Shown here: piece by piece, positions 1 to 8,816 of the stretch
Layout of the letters: each line of letters begins with the position of its first letter
Numbering within the stretch: the first letter of the stretch is position 1
Source of the DNA: Prevotellaceae bacterium
GTDB taxonomy: Bacteria; Bacteroidota; Bacteroidia; Bacteroidales; Bacteroidaceae
Direction: 5' to 3'
DNA: 24,107 nucleotides
NCBI GenBank assembly: GCA_015257125.1
Contig: JABZKU010000032.1
Coordinates: 1-24,107, forward strand
The notes under the pieces: model-generated
Told to the model about the DNA's origin: nothing
The model's input: the letters and a program-made list of their open reading frames with translations, nothing else
Database searches by the model: none
Translations under genes and position numbers: made by a program

Positions 1-180
1 ATAAAACACAACTTTCCCTTCATCCCGCCGCACTGCGGCGTCCATATAGCGCAAAATCGAGGAACTTTTCCCGACCATCCGGCGCAAACGCTCTTTGACT
101 TACTGAACCTTCGCGACTTCGTCTTATCCCTACACCTATCGGAACATCACCAAAAGGCCCTGTCCCTCAACATCGCGTGA
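1..180 (+). CDS. possible 3' end of a gene cut by the window edge
   Basis: Frame 1 is open from the first base to a TGA at 178-180 and gives 59 residues ending LSLHLSEHHQKALSLNIA. The amphipathic, Leu/His-rich end could be the C-terminus of a real protein, but no start, domain or motif is visible. I do not recognise it, and 59 open codons in GC-rich DNA can arise by chance. Reading past the TGA gives no plausible continuation. No terminator clearly belonging to it follows; the hairpin at 423-464 suits alaS better. Confidence 0.25.
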   Translation: MKHNFPFIPPHCGVHIAQNRGTFPDHPAQTLFDLLNLRDFVLSLHLSEHHQKALSLNIA

Positions 181-422
181 CAGTTGCACGACAGCGACGC
201 TACCCATTTGGTTTGTACAGAAAGAAGGAGGTGCAAGGAACCGGCTTTTGTTCCATAAGAAAGGGGGCACTCGCCTTCTTACGGCAACGTGATTCTTGCG
301 TCTCCCATTCGTCCCTTGTCCTGCCCCCATGCGGTGAATCCTCGTGTGTATGGAGCGTTGTGCGCTGCGCGCGGGGATCTATCGGCGCGAGTCGGCATCG
401 TTCCTGGAGCGACCTAATACAA
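181..422. other. non-coding stretch left of the alaS terminator
   Basis: I see no convincing gene here on either strand. The open frames are short, lack family features and have arginine/cysteine-rich composition typical of chance reading. No RNA gene or promoter pattern stands out. With the terminator that follows, it separates alaS from whatever lies to the left. Confidence 0.5.
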
Positions 423-464
423 AACTCCCCACGAGCCTACGAAAGACGAGATTCGTGGGGAGTT
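423..464 (-). terminator. intrinsic terminator of alaS
   Basis: The arms AACTCCCCACGA (423-434) and TCGTGGGGAGTT (453-464) are perfect 12-bp reverse complements around an 18-nt loop. On the minus strand the hairpin is followed by TTTTGTATT. It begins 32 nt past the alaS stop, so it should end alaS transcription. Confidence 0.85.
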
Positions 465-495
465 GTATCATATCCTAATGTTGAAAAGGGCGCGA

Positions 496-3126
496 TCAGA
501 AACCGGCGAGTTCGAGCACACGCGCCACAGCGGCATCGAGTCCGGCCACGTCCTTACCACCTGCCGTGGCGAAGTGGGGTGCGCCGCCGCCGCCGCCCTT
601 GATGAGCTGCGCGGCTGCCTTCACGAGGTTGCCGGCGTGGAGTTGGCGTTCGCCGCCGACGAGGTCTTTGCTGAGCATCACGGTGAGGAGCGGTTTGTCG
701 TCGTGCTTCGAACCGAGCACCACGAGGGTGCGCTCTTGCAACTGACCGGCCACTTGGAAGGCCAAGTCCTTTACCGCCGCGGCGTCGACCTCCATCGGGA
801 GGACACCCGAGACGATCTTCACGCCGTCGACTTCCTGCGCTTTCTCAATGAGGCGCGTTTTGAGTTGCATCACGCGTTCGTGCACCGCCTCTTCCACTTG
901 TTTGCGGAGTTCGGCGTTGTCGGCAATGGCCTTTTCGACGGCTGCGCGCACGTCCTTGGCGTTGTTGAAGAACGACGAAATGCCTTGCAGCACGTCGCGC
1001 ATCACGTAGACGCTCTCTTCGGCGGCTTCGCCGGTGAGGGCTTCAATGCGACGAATGCCGGCCGCCACGCTGCTCTCGCTCACGATGCGGAACAAGCCGA
1101 GGCAACCTGTGCTCGCGGCGTGCGTGCCGCCGCAGAACTCAATGCTGTCGCCAAATTGCACAACGCGCACCTTGTCGCCATACTTCTCACCGAAGAGGGC
1201 AATGGCGCCCATTTTCTTCGCTTCCTCGATGTCGAGGTCGCGGTGGTCTTGCAACGGGAGATTCTCGCGGATGCGGGCGTTGACAAGACGCTCCACTTGG
1301 CGTAGTTCTTCGGGCGTGACCTTTTGGAAGTGGGCGAAGTCGAAACGCAGTCCCTCGGGGGTGACGAGCGAGCCCTTCTGTTCCACGTGCTCACCGAGGA
1401 CTTCGCGCAGGGCTTGATCCACCAAGTGGGTGGCGGTGTGGTTGGCTTCGGCCGCACGACGGCGATCCACATCGACGCAGGCCATGAACTCGGCCGCAAC
1501 GTCGGTGGGCAGTTTGCGCGTGAGGTGAATGGGGAGGTTGTTTTCGCGCTTCGTGTCGAAGATTTCCACCGTTTCCTGCTCATTGATGAGCACGCCGGTG
1601 TCGCCCACCTGACCACCCATTTCGGAATAGAAGGGCGTGGTGTCGAGCACGAGTTCGAAATAGGTTTGCTTCTTCTGTGTGACTTGGCGATACTTGAGGA
1701 TGCGGCAACCGTATTCGGTGAAATCCCATCCCACGAACTTCGTTTCGCCTTCGTGCACCGTCACCCAGTCGGAGGCTTCGACAGCGGCGGCATTGCGGGC
1801 ACGCTGCTTCTGCTGCTCCATCTCGGCGTTAAAGGCGGCTTCGTCCACCGTCAAACCGGCTTCGGAGCAAATCAACTGCGTGAGGTCGAGGGGGAAACCG
1901 TAGGTGTCGAAGAGGGTGAAGGCCTTGGCGCCGTCCACCACGGTCTTACCGCTTTGCTTCGTCTCGGCGATCACGCCTTCGAGCAAGTGGATGCCGGTGG
2001 CGAGGGTGCGGAGGAAGGATTCTTCTTCTTCGCGAATCACCTTGGTGATGAGTTCCTGCTGTGCGGGGAGTTCGGGATAGGCACCACCCATCTCTTGCAC
2101 GAGCGTGGGCACGAGGAGGCAGAGGAAGGGATCGCGGCGACCGAGGAAGGTGTAGGCGTAACGTACGGCGCGACGGAGGATGCGGCGAATGACGTAACCG
2201 GCCTTGGCGTTGGAAGGCAGCTGACCGTCGGCAATGGAGAAGGCGATGGCACGCAGGTGGTCGGCGATGACGCGCATGGCCACGTCGACGTCTTCTTCCT
2301 TACCGTAGGTGAAGCCGGAAAATTCGGCGATTTTGCGAATGATGGGTTGGAACACATCGGTGTCGTAGTTCGAGGTCTTGCCTTGCATCACGCGCACCAG
2401 GCGTTCGAAGCCCATACCGGTGTCGATGACCTTGTGGGGCAGCCCCTCGAGCGAGCCGTCGGCTTTGCGATTGTATTGCATGAACACCAAGTTCCAAATC
2501 TCGATCACAAAGGGGTTGTCCTTGTTGACGAGTTCGGCACCCGGAACGGCCGCTTTCTCGGCGTCGGTGCGGTTGTCGATGTGGATTTCCGAGCAGGGGC
2601 CGCAGGGACCGGTGTCGCCCATCTCCCAGAAGTTGTCGTGCTTGTTGCCGTTGATGATGTGGTCCTTCGGGAAATAGCGTTCCCAAATCGCGGCGGCCTC
2701 ATCGTCGCGCTCCAAACCGGCACTCTTATCGCCTTCGAAGACGGTCACATAGAGGTCTTTGGGATCGATTTTGAGCACTTCGACCAGAAACTTGTAGGCG
2801 AAGACGATGGCGTCTTCTTTGAAGTAGTCGCCGAACGACCAGTTGCCCAACATTTCGAACATCGTGTGGTGGTAGGTGTCGTGTCCCACCTCTTCGAGGT
2901 CGTTGTGCTTACCGCTCACGCGCAGACATTTCTGCGAGTCGGTCATGCGGCGACTCTTGGGTTCGACGTTGCCGAGAATGATGTCCTTGAATTGATTCAT
3001 ACCGGCATTGGTGAACATCAGCGTGGGATCGTCCTTGATCACCATCGGGGCGGAGGGAACAACCAAGTGATTGTTCTCTTCAAAGAAGCGTTTGAAGGCT
3101 TCGCGTATTTCGTTTGCTGTCATCAT
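496..3126 (-). CDS. alaS: alanyl-tRNA synthetase
   Basis: Charges tRNA-Ala with alanine in the cytoplasm and hydrolyses mischarged Ser/Gly-tRNA. The 876-residue product has the usual AlaRS length and all modules. The class II core runs from residue 1 (PSAPMVIKDDPTLMFTNAGM). The editing site shows H563-x3-H567 (HTATH) and C665-GGT-H669. The C-Ala domain ends in GGGGGAPHFATAGGKD. The open frame extends upstream to 3297, but the extra residues are basic and unlike the family. The protein proper starts MMTANEIREAFKRFF, aligning with M-x-TA starts of Bacteroidales AlaRS, so I place the start at 3126 (3123 is the alternative). It stands alone, with a 430-bp gap upstream and its own terminator at 423-464. 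The plus-strand frame opposite it (1324-3189) is a codon-bias shadow. Confidence 0.97.
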   Translation of the reverse strand: MMTANEIREAFKRFFEENNHLVVPSAPMVIKDDPTLMFTNAGMNQFKDIILGNVEPKSRRMTDSQKCLRVSGKHNDLEEVGHDTYHHTMFEMLGNWSFGDYFKEDAIVFAYKFLVEVLKIDPKDLYVTVFEGDKSAGLERDDEAAAIWERYFPKDHIINGNKHDNFWEMGDTGPCGPCSEIHIDNRTDAEKAAVPGAELVNKDNPFVIEIWNLVFMQYNRKADGSLEGLPHKVIDTGMGFERLVRVMQGKTSNYDTDVFQPIIRKIAEFSGFTYGKEEDVDVAMRVIADHLRAIAFSIADGQLPSNAKAGYVIRRILRRAVRYAYTFLGRRDPFLCLLVPTLVQEMGGAYPELPAQQELITKVIREEEESFLRTLATGIHLLEGVIAETKQSGKTVVDGAKAFTLFDTYGFPLDLTQLICSEAGLTVDEAAFNAEMEQQKQRARNAAAVEASDWVTVHEGETKFVGWDFTEYGCRILKYRQVTQKKQTYFELVLDTTPFYSEMGGQVGDTGVLINEQETVEIFDTKRENNLPIHLTRKLPTDVAAEFMACVDVDRRRAAEANHTATHLVDQALREVLGEHVEQKGSLVTPEGLRFDFAHFQKVTPEELRQVERLVNARIRENLPLQDHRDLDIEEAKKMGAIALFGEKYGDKVRVVQFGDSIEFCGGTHAASTGCLGLFRIVSESSVAAGIRRIEALTGEAAEESVYVMRDVLQGISSFFNNAKDVRAAVEKAIADNAELRKQVEEAVHERVMQLKTRLIEKAQEVDGVKIVSGVLPMEVDAAAVKDLAFQVAGQLQERTLVVLGSKHDDKPLLTVMLSKDLVGGERQLHAGNLVKAAAQLIKGGGGGAPHFATAGGKDVAGLDAAVARVLELAGF

Positions 3127-3557
3127 AGACTTTTTGTATTTCGATATTTGGCGCGAATTTACGAATATCCCACGAGTTGCACGCCGTAACTTGCCGAAAA
3201 TCACATACAATTCGCGCTTCGGCACTTTTGAAAGTGCGTTGCAAGTGTGTTGTAAGTGCGTGCTTTCCGCCTTTGTTTGCCTTTCCTCTCTCTGCATACG
3301 TGCTCCCGTCTCGTGTTGTTTGGGCTTTGTGGGCGGGAGCTCCCGCTTTTGCCCTTCCGCTGCGCTGTGCCGGGCGAGATTGGGCGCACCGCTCCCCTAC
3401 TCCTCGGGGAGACGGAAAAGAAAAAGCAGTCTACTTGTTGGCGACAGCGGCAAAAACGAAATGAAAGTTCCCCGACGAACCCGGTACAGGGACTGTCGAG
3501 GAACTTTCTCTGTTATGAACAACTTATATTTTATGGCGATAGGCTAACGAGGGCGTT
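3127..3557. other. non-coding gap between alaS and the LRR gene
   Basis: This 430-bp stretch holds the alaS upstream region and, at 3463-3508, the terminator of the LRR gene. An imperfect -7-like element (TAAATTCG on the minus strand, 3154-3161) lies about 30 bp before the alaS start, without a clear -33 partner. The short open frames at 3177-3561 have Cys/Ser/Arg-rich chance composition and I do not call them. Confidence 0.5.
3463..3508 (-). terminator. intrinsic terminator of the LRR gene
   Basis: The arms GAAAGTTCCCCGAC (3463-3476) and GTCGAGGAACTTTC (3495-3508) pair over 14 bp with a single G-U or mismatch, around an 18-nt loop that itself contains a CCC/GGG pair. On the minus strand the hairpin is followed by ATTTCGTTTTTG. 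It starts 50 nt beyond the stop of the LRR gene. Confidence 0.75.
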
Positions 3558-4511
3558 TTAGTCCTTCTTCATCAAGTACATTCCGGCGGGAAGATCGGCC
3601 ACTCCTCCCTCAATGGGTACACCTTGCATCGTGAAGAAGCTGCAATTCACAAACTCGTTCGGAGTCATTTGTTCTTCATGGTTCGCGGGATTCTCCTTCT
3701 CTTCGGGCGCAGTTTCGGGCTTTTTTTCAGGCACCGGCAAATTCGGCTCTTCGGAACTAAAATAGCCGGTCTCGGGATTGGCCATTTCTACGTCAGTTCG
3801 CGTAAAGTCATAGGGAACTGCACCGCGCAATTTACGGCATTCCTCGAACATCGCTACTGATTTACCGCAAGACCAAGTTGCCTTGCAATAGATGGTGGTC
3901 AGTTCTCGACAGTTAAAGAACATTTCTGCCATATTGCCTACATTCTTCGGATAGAAATAAGAAAGATCGAGGTGAGTCAATGCAGTGCAATCGGCAAACA
4001 TGCTATTCATATTCTCCACAGCTCTTACACTAAAGCTGGACAAATCCAAAGATTTCAAAGAGCTGCAACCTTGAAACATTGAACGCATATATCTCACTCT
4101 TGCGGTATTAAAAGAGGAAAGGTCGAGGTGAGTCAATGCACTGCAACCGGAAAACATAGATTTCATATCACTCACTTGCGTAGTATCAAAAGAAGAAAAA
4201 TCTATAGACACAAGCGATGAGCAATCTTTAAACATAGAGTCCATATCATTTGTTTGCGCTGTATTCAGGTTTTCAAGGCCGATCACTTCTTTCAACTCAC
4301 GACATCCACAAAACCACGCATGTAAATGAGTTGGATAATAGTCTTTGCATGTTGCATCAAAGAAAACTTTCTTTAAGCGATTGAAACCCCAAAAAAGTCT
4401 ATAACCCAAAGAGGAATGCATAGGAAGAATTCCTCCTCTCTCTTCGCACCGGTCATCAAAATAACATGTGGCCGTGCGCTCATCTTCGCTTAACACGTAA
4501 TAGAATTCCAT
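3558..4511 (-). CDS. BspA-type leucine-rich-repeat protein (DUF285-like), no signal peptide
   Basis: BspA-type LRR proteins of Bacteroidales are usually surface proteins linked to adhesion; that role is inference here. The 317-residue product has an N-terminal piece (YYVLSEDERTATCYFDD) typical of the family. Four consecutive 26-residue repeats follow (residues 89-192), each with xMxSMFxxCxxLxxLDLSSF, flanked by degenerate units. Then come a Pro/Glu-rich linker (about 255-283) and a terminal FTMQGVPI...LPAGMYLMKK resembling the short C-terminal sorting-like segment of secreted Prevotella-type proteins. Oddly, there is no signal peptide. The start is fixed by an in-frame TAA four codons upstream (4524-4526), so none can be added. 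The DNA is visibly AT-richer than its neighbours, suggesting transfer or relaxed selection. It may be a 5'-truncated relic or an intracellular variant. Confidence 0.85.
   Translation of the reverse strand: MEFYYVLSEDERTATCYFDDRCEERGGILPMHSSLGYRLFWGFNRLKKVFFDATCKDYYPTHLHAWFCGCRELKEVIGLENLNTAQTNDMDSMFKDCSSLVSIDFSSFDTTQVSDMKSMFSGCSALTHLDLSSFNTARVRYMRSMFQGCSSLKSLDLSSFSVRAVENMNSMFADCTALTHLDLSYFYPKNVGNMAEMFFNCRELTTIYCKATWSCGKSVAMFEECRKLRGAVPYDFTRTDVEMANPETGYFSSEEPNLPVPEKKPETAPEEKENPANHEEQMTPNEFVNCSFFTMQGVPIEGGVADLPAGMYLMKKD
3936..4247 (-). repeat. 78-bp tandem LRR coding units
   Basis: Four in-frame 78-bp units encode 26-residue leucine-rich repeats. Units 2 and 4 are closest at the DNA level: TCGAGGTGAGTCAATGCA (plus-strand reading) occurs at 3967-3984 and again at 4123-4140, exactly 156 bp (two units) apart, with near-identical flanks. 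This points to duplication or gene conversion within the array. Confidence 0.85.
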
Positions 4512-4880
4512 AATCAGTCCCCCTTATCCCCTCACGAAAGAGGGCTGCCAATTTGGGGCTCGGGCAGTGGCAAAACAAGTTAAATTGTATTGGTCACCTG
4601 CGTGCGAACTCGTTTTTCATGGAATTGGGCTCGCAAAGACCACTTCAACATATAACGGAAATTTGTTTTTGAATTAGATCCTTTTGTTGTTTGATGTTGC
4701 AAAGGTAGTTTTTCCTCTTCACCTGCGCTCCCTTTCCCAAAGCTTGCAATACCATGAGCGAGCAGCCCGCCATTTTCGTTGCAAGGTTGTGGACACGGTT
4801 TTCTCAAACGGGGAAAGAGGAAAGAAATTGATGCAACCTGCGCTTCCTTCTCATCGACACTGCGCTTTCTTGTGTAGCGT
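4512..4880. other. non-coding gap between the LRR gene and the GH20 gene
   Basis: This 369-bp AT-richer stretch holds no convincing gene. It carries a candidate promoter for the LRR gene (4700-4707) and a small hairpin (CCCTC 4529-4533 with GAGGG 4540-4544) just upstream of the LRR start. I see no good hairpin terminator downstream of the GH20 stop. Confidence 0.5.
4700..4707 (-). promoter_or_regulatory. candidate -7 element for the LRR gene
   Basis: The minus strand reads TACCTTTG, a perfect match to the Bacteroidota -7 pattern TAnnTTTG and identical to the tRNA-Tyr -7 box at 22348-22355. I find no TTG about 20 bp upstream. If used, it gives a leader of about 180 nt. Confidence 0.4.
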
Positions 4881-7800
4881 TTATTGAACGATGAGTTTAC
4901 TGCCCTTCAACACGTGGAGGCCGGGCGCTTGGGGCGCAATGCGGCGACCGGCGAGGTCGTAGTGCGCTGCGGCGGTGGGCGCTTCGGCACGCACCGAGGC
5001 AAGACCGGTCACATAATTGCACGTGAGGGTCAGATCTGAGGAGAGGCCGTCTGCACCGAGGGGGAGACCGTCCACCGATTGGAGTTTATACTTGGCCAGT
5101 TCGGGTGCTTCGAAGGTCAAAGTACTGCCGGCCGGAGCGAAAAACTGTTCGTCGGGGAGCAAGGTGCTGCCGTCGGCAGAAAGGCGGTGGCGAACGGTGA
5201 CGCGGAAATAGGGCGCGAGACGGAAGGAACGCAGTTCGTAGGCGTGACCGTAGACGTTCCAACCGGTCATACCGCCCACCACACCATCCCAGTATTCGCC
5301 GTTCGTGCCCTGGACGCGCCAACTGCGGCGGTCGGCATTGAGCGTGAACGAGAAGTTACCCGGGGTGTCGCCGACGATGACTTCGCCGGAACGGGGCAGT
5401 TCGGGGAGATATTTCCCGGTGGCGGGATGGAACAGTTGCCAGCGCGCACCATTGCGGCGCAACTGCCAGACGTACATCGGATCGACGCCGTCACTACCGA
5501 TTTGGCCTTGCAACACGCGACCATTGTCGGGCGAGACGTTGCGATAGCCGGCACGCTCGGGGGCGGAAGTCGAGGTGTCGTAGAGCAACACGTAGTGGCC
5601 GTCGGTCAACTCGGCGAGCGGTTCGCCCGCGGCCGCCACACCGGCGTGGGCCGATCCGGTGTAAACGAGCGTGCGGTGCACATCGGTTTCGGGCGCCAGC
5701 GTGAGGCCTTCAGCGGGAAAGTCGCGTACAGTGTAGAAGGGGACGGAGGGGGCGTGCAGCACGAGGCTTTCGCCCACCGCCACGGCAAGGGTATCGGTGG
5801 CCAACAATGCGCCGTGTTCATTGATGGCCGTCAGAAAAACCCGGTTGTGGGTCTTCTTGTAAGTGAGCGTCAGCGTGAGCGGAGTGTCGCCGGCATCGAG
5901 CGTGGGGAGCGCCGATTGCAAACGATAGCCGGGCAGTTGCGGTGCAACCAACGTGCGCTCGTCGACAGGCACGTAGCGCACGACGGTAGAAATCGGATTG
6001 CCCTTCGTGTCAACACACTGAATCGTGAGACTGCGCGCGGCCACAAATTGCCAACCCGTGCCTTGCGGACGCACCGCATCGGGGGCGCCAGTGCTGCTGC
6101 CCGAACTGATCACACCGGGATAGGCGTGCGATTCGGCGGCAATGGGGAAGAGTGTTTTGCCGGAGAGCGAAAGGCTGTAATCGGCTGTGGCGGGATGATA
6201 AGTGGCGGTGAGGGTGGCACCGCTTTTGTTCACACTCACGGGAAAAGCGTAGCGCTCGATTTTCTTCGCGGCGGGCGTGCCGACGAAACGGCCGGTGGCG
6301 GCGTTGCGCAGGCGGAAGGTGAAGGTACCGCCGGCGGTGTTGAAGGCCGAAGCGTCCACGAGTTCCCACGCATTGTTGCTGTTGTCAAGCTGCGCGGTGT
6401 GGGTGAGTTCGGTCGCACCGGTCTTGTCGGCGAGCATCGTGCCCTTGAATCCGTCGACAGTGTTGCGCAATAGATAGACCTGTCCGGCCTTGGGGAGCGA
6501 AGCAGGGACTTGCACGGTGGGGTTCGCCACGTCGGTAACTTTCTTTCCTCCGACGAAGAGCCAAAGTCCACCGTTGCCGCCGGCAGGATCGGAATAGAGG
6601 TTCACGGCTTGGCCTTGTCCGGGCATCGAAGCGTTGAACCACAGGTTATTGTTGGCCGTGGAGCGAATGGTGTAGTAGCGATAGCCGTCGGCGGTGCCGT
6701 AGCCTTTGTCACCGAGCACGAAGTCGTAGTGCTTGGCCGTGCGATCGTAGTTCCAACGTCCGGCGACGGAAGTGGCCGTGGGCTGTGTGGCGACGCTGCC
6801 TTCGGGAGCGGCTTTCGAAACGAGGGCGAAACGGCCGGGATGGTTGCTGTCTTGCTCGAAACGCCAGAGTTGTACGTCGGCAGCGGCCGTGCCGTCGGCG
6901 GCTTGCGGTGCCGTCCAAAGTCGATCGGCGGCAGCGCCTTTCGCCTTGTGCTGCGCTACGAGCGGAGAGTCGGCGGTGAGCAACGTGATGCAGCGGTCTT
7001 TGCGATCGTTGTCGGCGGCGCGCGTCACCATGCGGTAGTAGGTGCTGTTGTCGGCCGTGCTCACTTCGGGATAGACCATCGAAGTGGGCTTCTCGGGACG
7101 GAGGAAGGCACGATCATACTCATAGTTATTATAGTTGAGCATCACGGTGTCGGCCTGCATGCGGCGCACGAAGCTGTTGAAGTTCTTCTTGGCTTGCGGC
7201 GACCAACCGGCTTCGGCGATGGCAATGAGGCGCGGGAGGGCGAGGTGCTCCATCACGTCGGTCGTGGCCACGTGTTCGGTCCAGAATGTGCCCTGCACAC
7301 CGATCGAATGCTTGAAGTCGGTGGGCTGATCTTCGTAAGTGGCTTTCAAATGATCGGAACCGTTGCCGGGCAAGGTGGCCATCCACCCCTCTTTCGAGGG
7401 GGCGCGGTTGATGTAATAGGGGCCGTAGACGGTGTAGATGCTGGGGAGTCCGAGTTCGTTGGCGATTTCTGCGCCGCGGCGTGCGGGCACCCAGCAATAA
7501 ACCGTGGCACCGGTTTTCTTCATCAGTTGGAGGTCGGCACCTTTCTCGGTCACGGTTTCGTTCCAAACGGAGATCTTGCGACCTTTCGACCGGAGATAGG
7601 TGCTGATTTCGTCGATGAAGTGGGTTTGCAGTTGACGATAAGAGGTGAGGTTCAAGCGCTTGTACATCTCTTGGCACTGCTTGTTGTTCTCCCATGCCGT
7701 GGTAGGGCATTCGTCACCGCCGATGTGAATATTCTTCGAGGGGAAGATGTCCATCAATTCGTCGAGGATGTCCTTCACGAAGCGCACCGCTTTCGGGTCG

Positions 7801-8741
7801 GCCACGTTGAGCACGTCGGTGAACACCCCACCCCACGTCTCCACACGATGCGGCCCGCTCGGATTGCAGGAGTATTGCGGATAGGCGGCCATGGCGGCCG
7901 AGAAGTGACCGGGCATGTCGATTTCGGGGATCACCTCGATGTGACGCTCAGCGGCATAGGCCACGATATCTTTCAACTCAGCGCGCGTGTAGTAGTAGGG
8001 GCCGTAGGGACGATTTGTCCAGTAGGCACCGTGCTGCATGGAGGTGACATAGGTGTTGGACGCCACGGCACCGACGCTCGTGAGGCGAGGATATTTCTTC
8101 ACCTCCCAACGCCAACCTTGGTCTTCGGTGAGGTGGAAGTGGAACTTGTTGAGTTTGTACACCGCCATGAGATCGAGCATGCGTTTGATCTCGTCGACGG
8201 TGAAGAAGTGGCGCGCCACGTCGAGCATGAAGCCGCGATAGGGGAAGCGGGGGCCGTCGGTGATGGTCAGACAGGGGAGTTCGAAACGCGTCACACCGGC
8301 ATCGCGCACACCGGCGGCAACACAAGCGGGCAACATCTTGTTGATGCTGGCGAAAGCATAGAAGAATCCGGTGGAGGTGGCCGCATCGATCGTCACCCCT
8401 TCGGGAGTGACGGTCAAACGATAACCTTCTTGGCCGTAGGTGTTCGTCGCGTCCTTTATTTGGCGGAGAGTGACGACCGTTCCGGCCGCACGGTCGGCGG
8501 CCGTTGCGGTGCTGCCGGTGACGCGGTTGAAGTTGCTGACGAACTTGCGCACCTCTGCGCGCACAGACTTGTCGAGTCCGTCGCCGCCTACGGTGAACGA
8601 AGCGGGAAAGACGAAGGTGCCGGCCTGAACGCTCATCTGCTTGGGCAGGGGCGTCAGGTTGACAAACGATTGCTGCGCATTCAACTTGCCGAGGGGCAGC
8701 AAGAGAAAGGCGGCAAGCAGAGAAAGATGCCTAAATTTCAT
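4881..8741 (-). CDS. secreted GH20 beta-N-acetylhexosaminidase, multidomain
   Basis: Should remove terminal GlcNAc/GalNAc from glycans outside the cytoplasm. The 1286-residue product starts with a signal peptide (MKFRHLSLLAAFLLLPLGKLNA, cut before QQ), which sets the start at 8741 rather than the open frame's 8783. A GH20b-like domain (about 25-160) precedes the TIM-barrel: YRGFMLDVARHFF near 168, FHFHLTEDQGWRWE, and HIGGDE with the catalytic D343-E344 pair of GH20 substrate-assisted catalysis. The roughly 740 residues after about 547 look like three ricin/trefoil-like modules alternating with MucBP-like strands (LTIQCVDTKGNPI near 903, FRVTVRHRLSADG near 1177). It ends YDLAGRRI...PGLHVLKGSKLIVQ, a Prevotella-type C-terminal segment. 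The length is well above a plain GH20. A mucin or glycoprotein glycan target is inferred from the accessory modules. It seems monocistronic. Confidence 0.95.
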   Translation of the reverse strand: MKFRHLSLLAAFLLLPLGKLNAQQSFVNLTPLPKQMSVQAGTFVFPASFTVGGDGLDKSVRAEVRKFVSNFNRVTGSTATAADRAAGTVVTLRQIKDATNTYGQEGYRLTVTPEGVTIDAATSTGFFYAFASINKMLPACVAAGVRDAGVTRFELPCLTITDGPRFPYRGFMLDVARHFFTVDEIKRMLDLMAVYKLNKFHFHLTEDQGWRWEVKKYPRLTSVGAVASNTYVTSMQHGAYWTNRPYGPYYYTRAELKDIVAYAAERHIEVIPEIDMPGHFSAAMAAYPQYSCNPSGPHRVETWGGVFTDVLNVADPKAVRFVKDILDELMDIFPSKNIHIGGDECPTTAWENNKQCQEMYKRLNLTSYRQLQTHFIDEISTYLRSKGRKISVWNETVTEKGADLQLMKKTGATVYCWVPARRGAEIANELGLPSIYTVYGPYYINRAPSKEGWMATLPGNGSDHLKATYEDQPTDFKHSIGVQGTFWTEHVATTDVMEHLALPRLIAIAEAGWSPQAKKNFNSFVRRMQADTVMLNYNNYEYDRAFLRPEKPTSMVYPEVSTADNSTYYRMVTRAADNDRKDRCITLLTADSPLVAQHKAKGAAADRLWTAPQAADGTAAADVQLWRFEQDSNHPGRFALVSKAAPEGSVATQPTATSVAGRWNYDRTAKHYDFVLGDKGYGTADGYRYYTIRSTANNNLWFNASMPGQGQAVNLYSDPAGGNGGLWLFVGGKKVTDVANPTVQVPASLPKAGQVYLLRNTVDGFKGTMLADKTGATELTHTAQLDNSNNAWELVDASAFNTAGGTFTFRLRNAATGRFVGTPAAKKIERYAFPVSVNKSGATLTATYHPATADYSLSLSGKTLFPIAAESHAYPGVISSGSSTGAPDAVRPQGTGWQFVAARSLTIQCVDTKGNPISTVVRYVPVDERTLVAPQLPGYRLQSALPTLDAGDTPLTLTLTYKKTHNRVFLTAINEHGALLATDTLAVAVGESLVLHAPSVPFYTVRDFPAEGLTLAPETDVHRTLVYTGSAHAGVAAAGEPLAELTDGHYVLLYDTSTSAPERAGYRNVSPDNGRVLQGQIGSDGVDPMYVWQLRRNGARWQLFHPATGKYLPELPRSGEVIVGDTPGNFSFTLNADRRSWRVQGTNGEYWDGVVGGMTGWNVYGHAYELRSFRLAPYFRVTVRHRLSADGSTLLPDEQFFAPAGSTLTFEAPELAKYKLQSVDGLPLGADGLSSDLTLTCNYVTGLASVRAEAPTAAAHYDLAGRRIAPQAPGLHVLKGSKLIVQ

Positions 8742-8816
8742 GGGCGAATAAAGCTTGTAGGGTTGTGGTGCGACGGACTGCACAGCGGTGCAAAGTCCGT
8801 TGGCGAATGAATGCTA

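Noticed and set aside
1324..3189. Long plus-strand open frame (621 codons) opposite alaS
   Set aside because: It is His/Val/Gly-rich, has no domain and mirrors the alaS codon phase; long antisense frames are expected in GC-rich coding DNA.
3177..3561. Short overlapping plus-strand frames between alaS and the LRR gene
   Set aside because: Cys/Arg/Ser-rich, mutually overlapping in different frames, and they cross the LRR-gene terminator.
6510..8810. 766-codon plus-strand frame opposite the GH20 gene
   Set aside because: Same cause: the minus-strand gene has a signal peptide and catalytic motifs, while the opposite frame shows no family feature.
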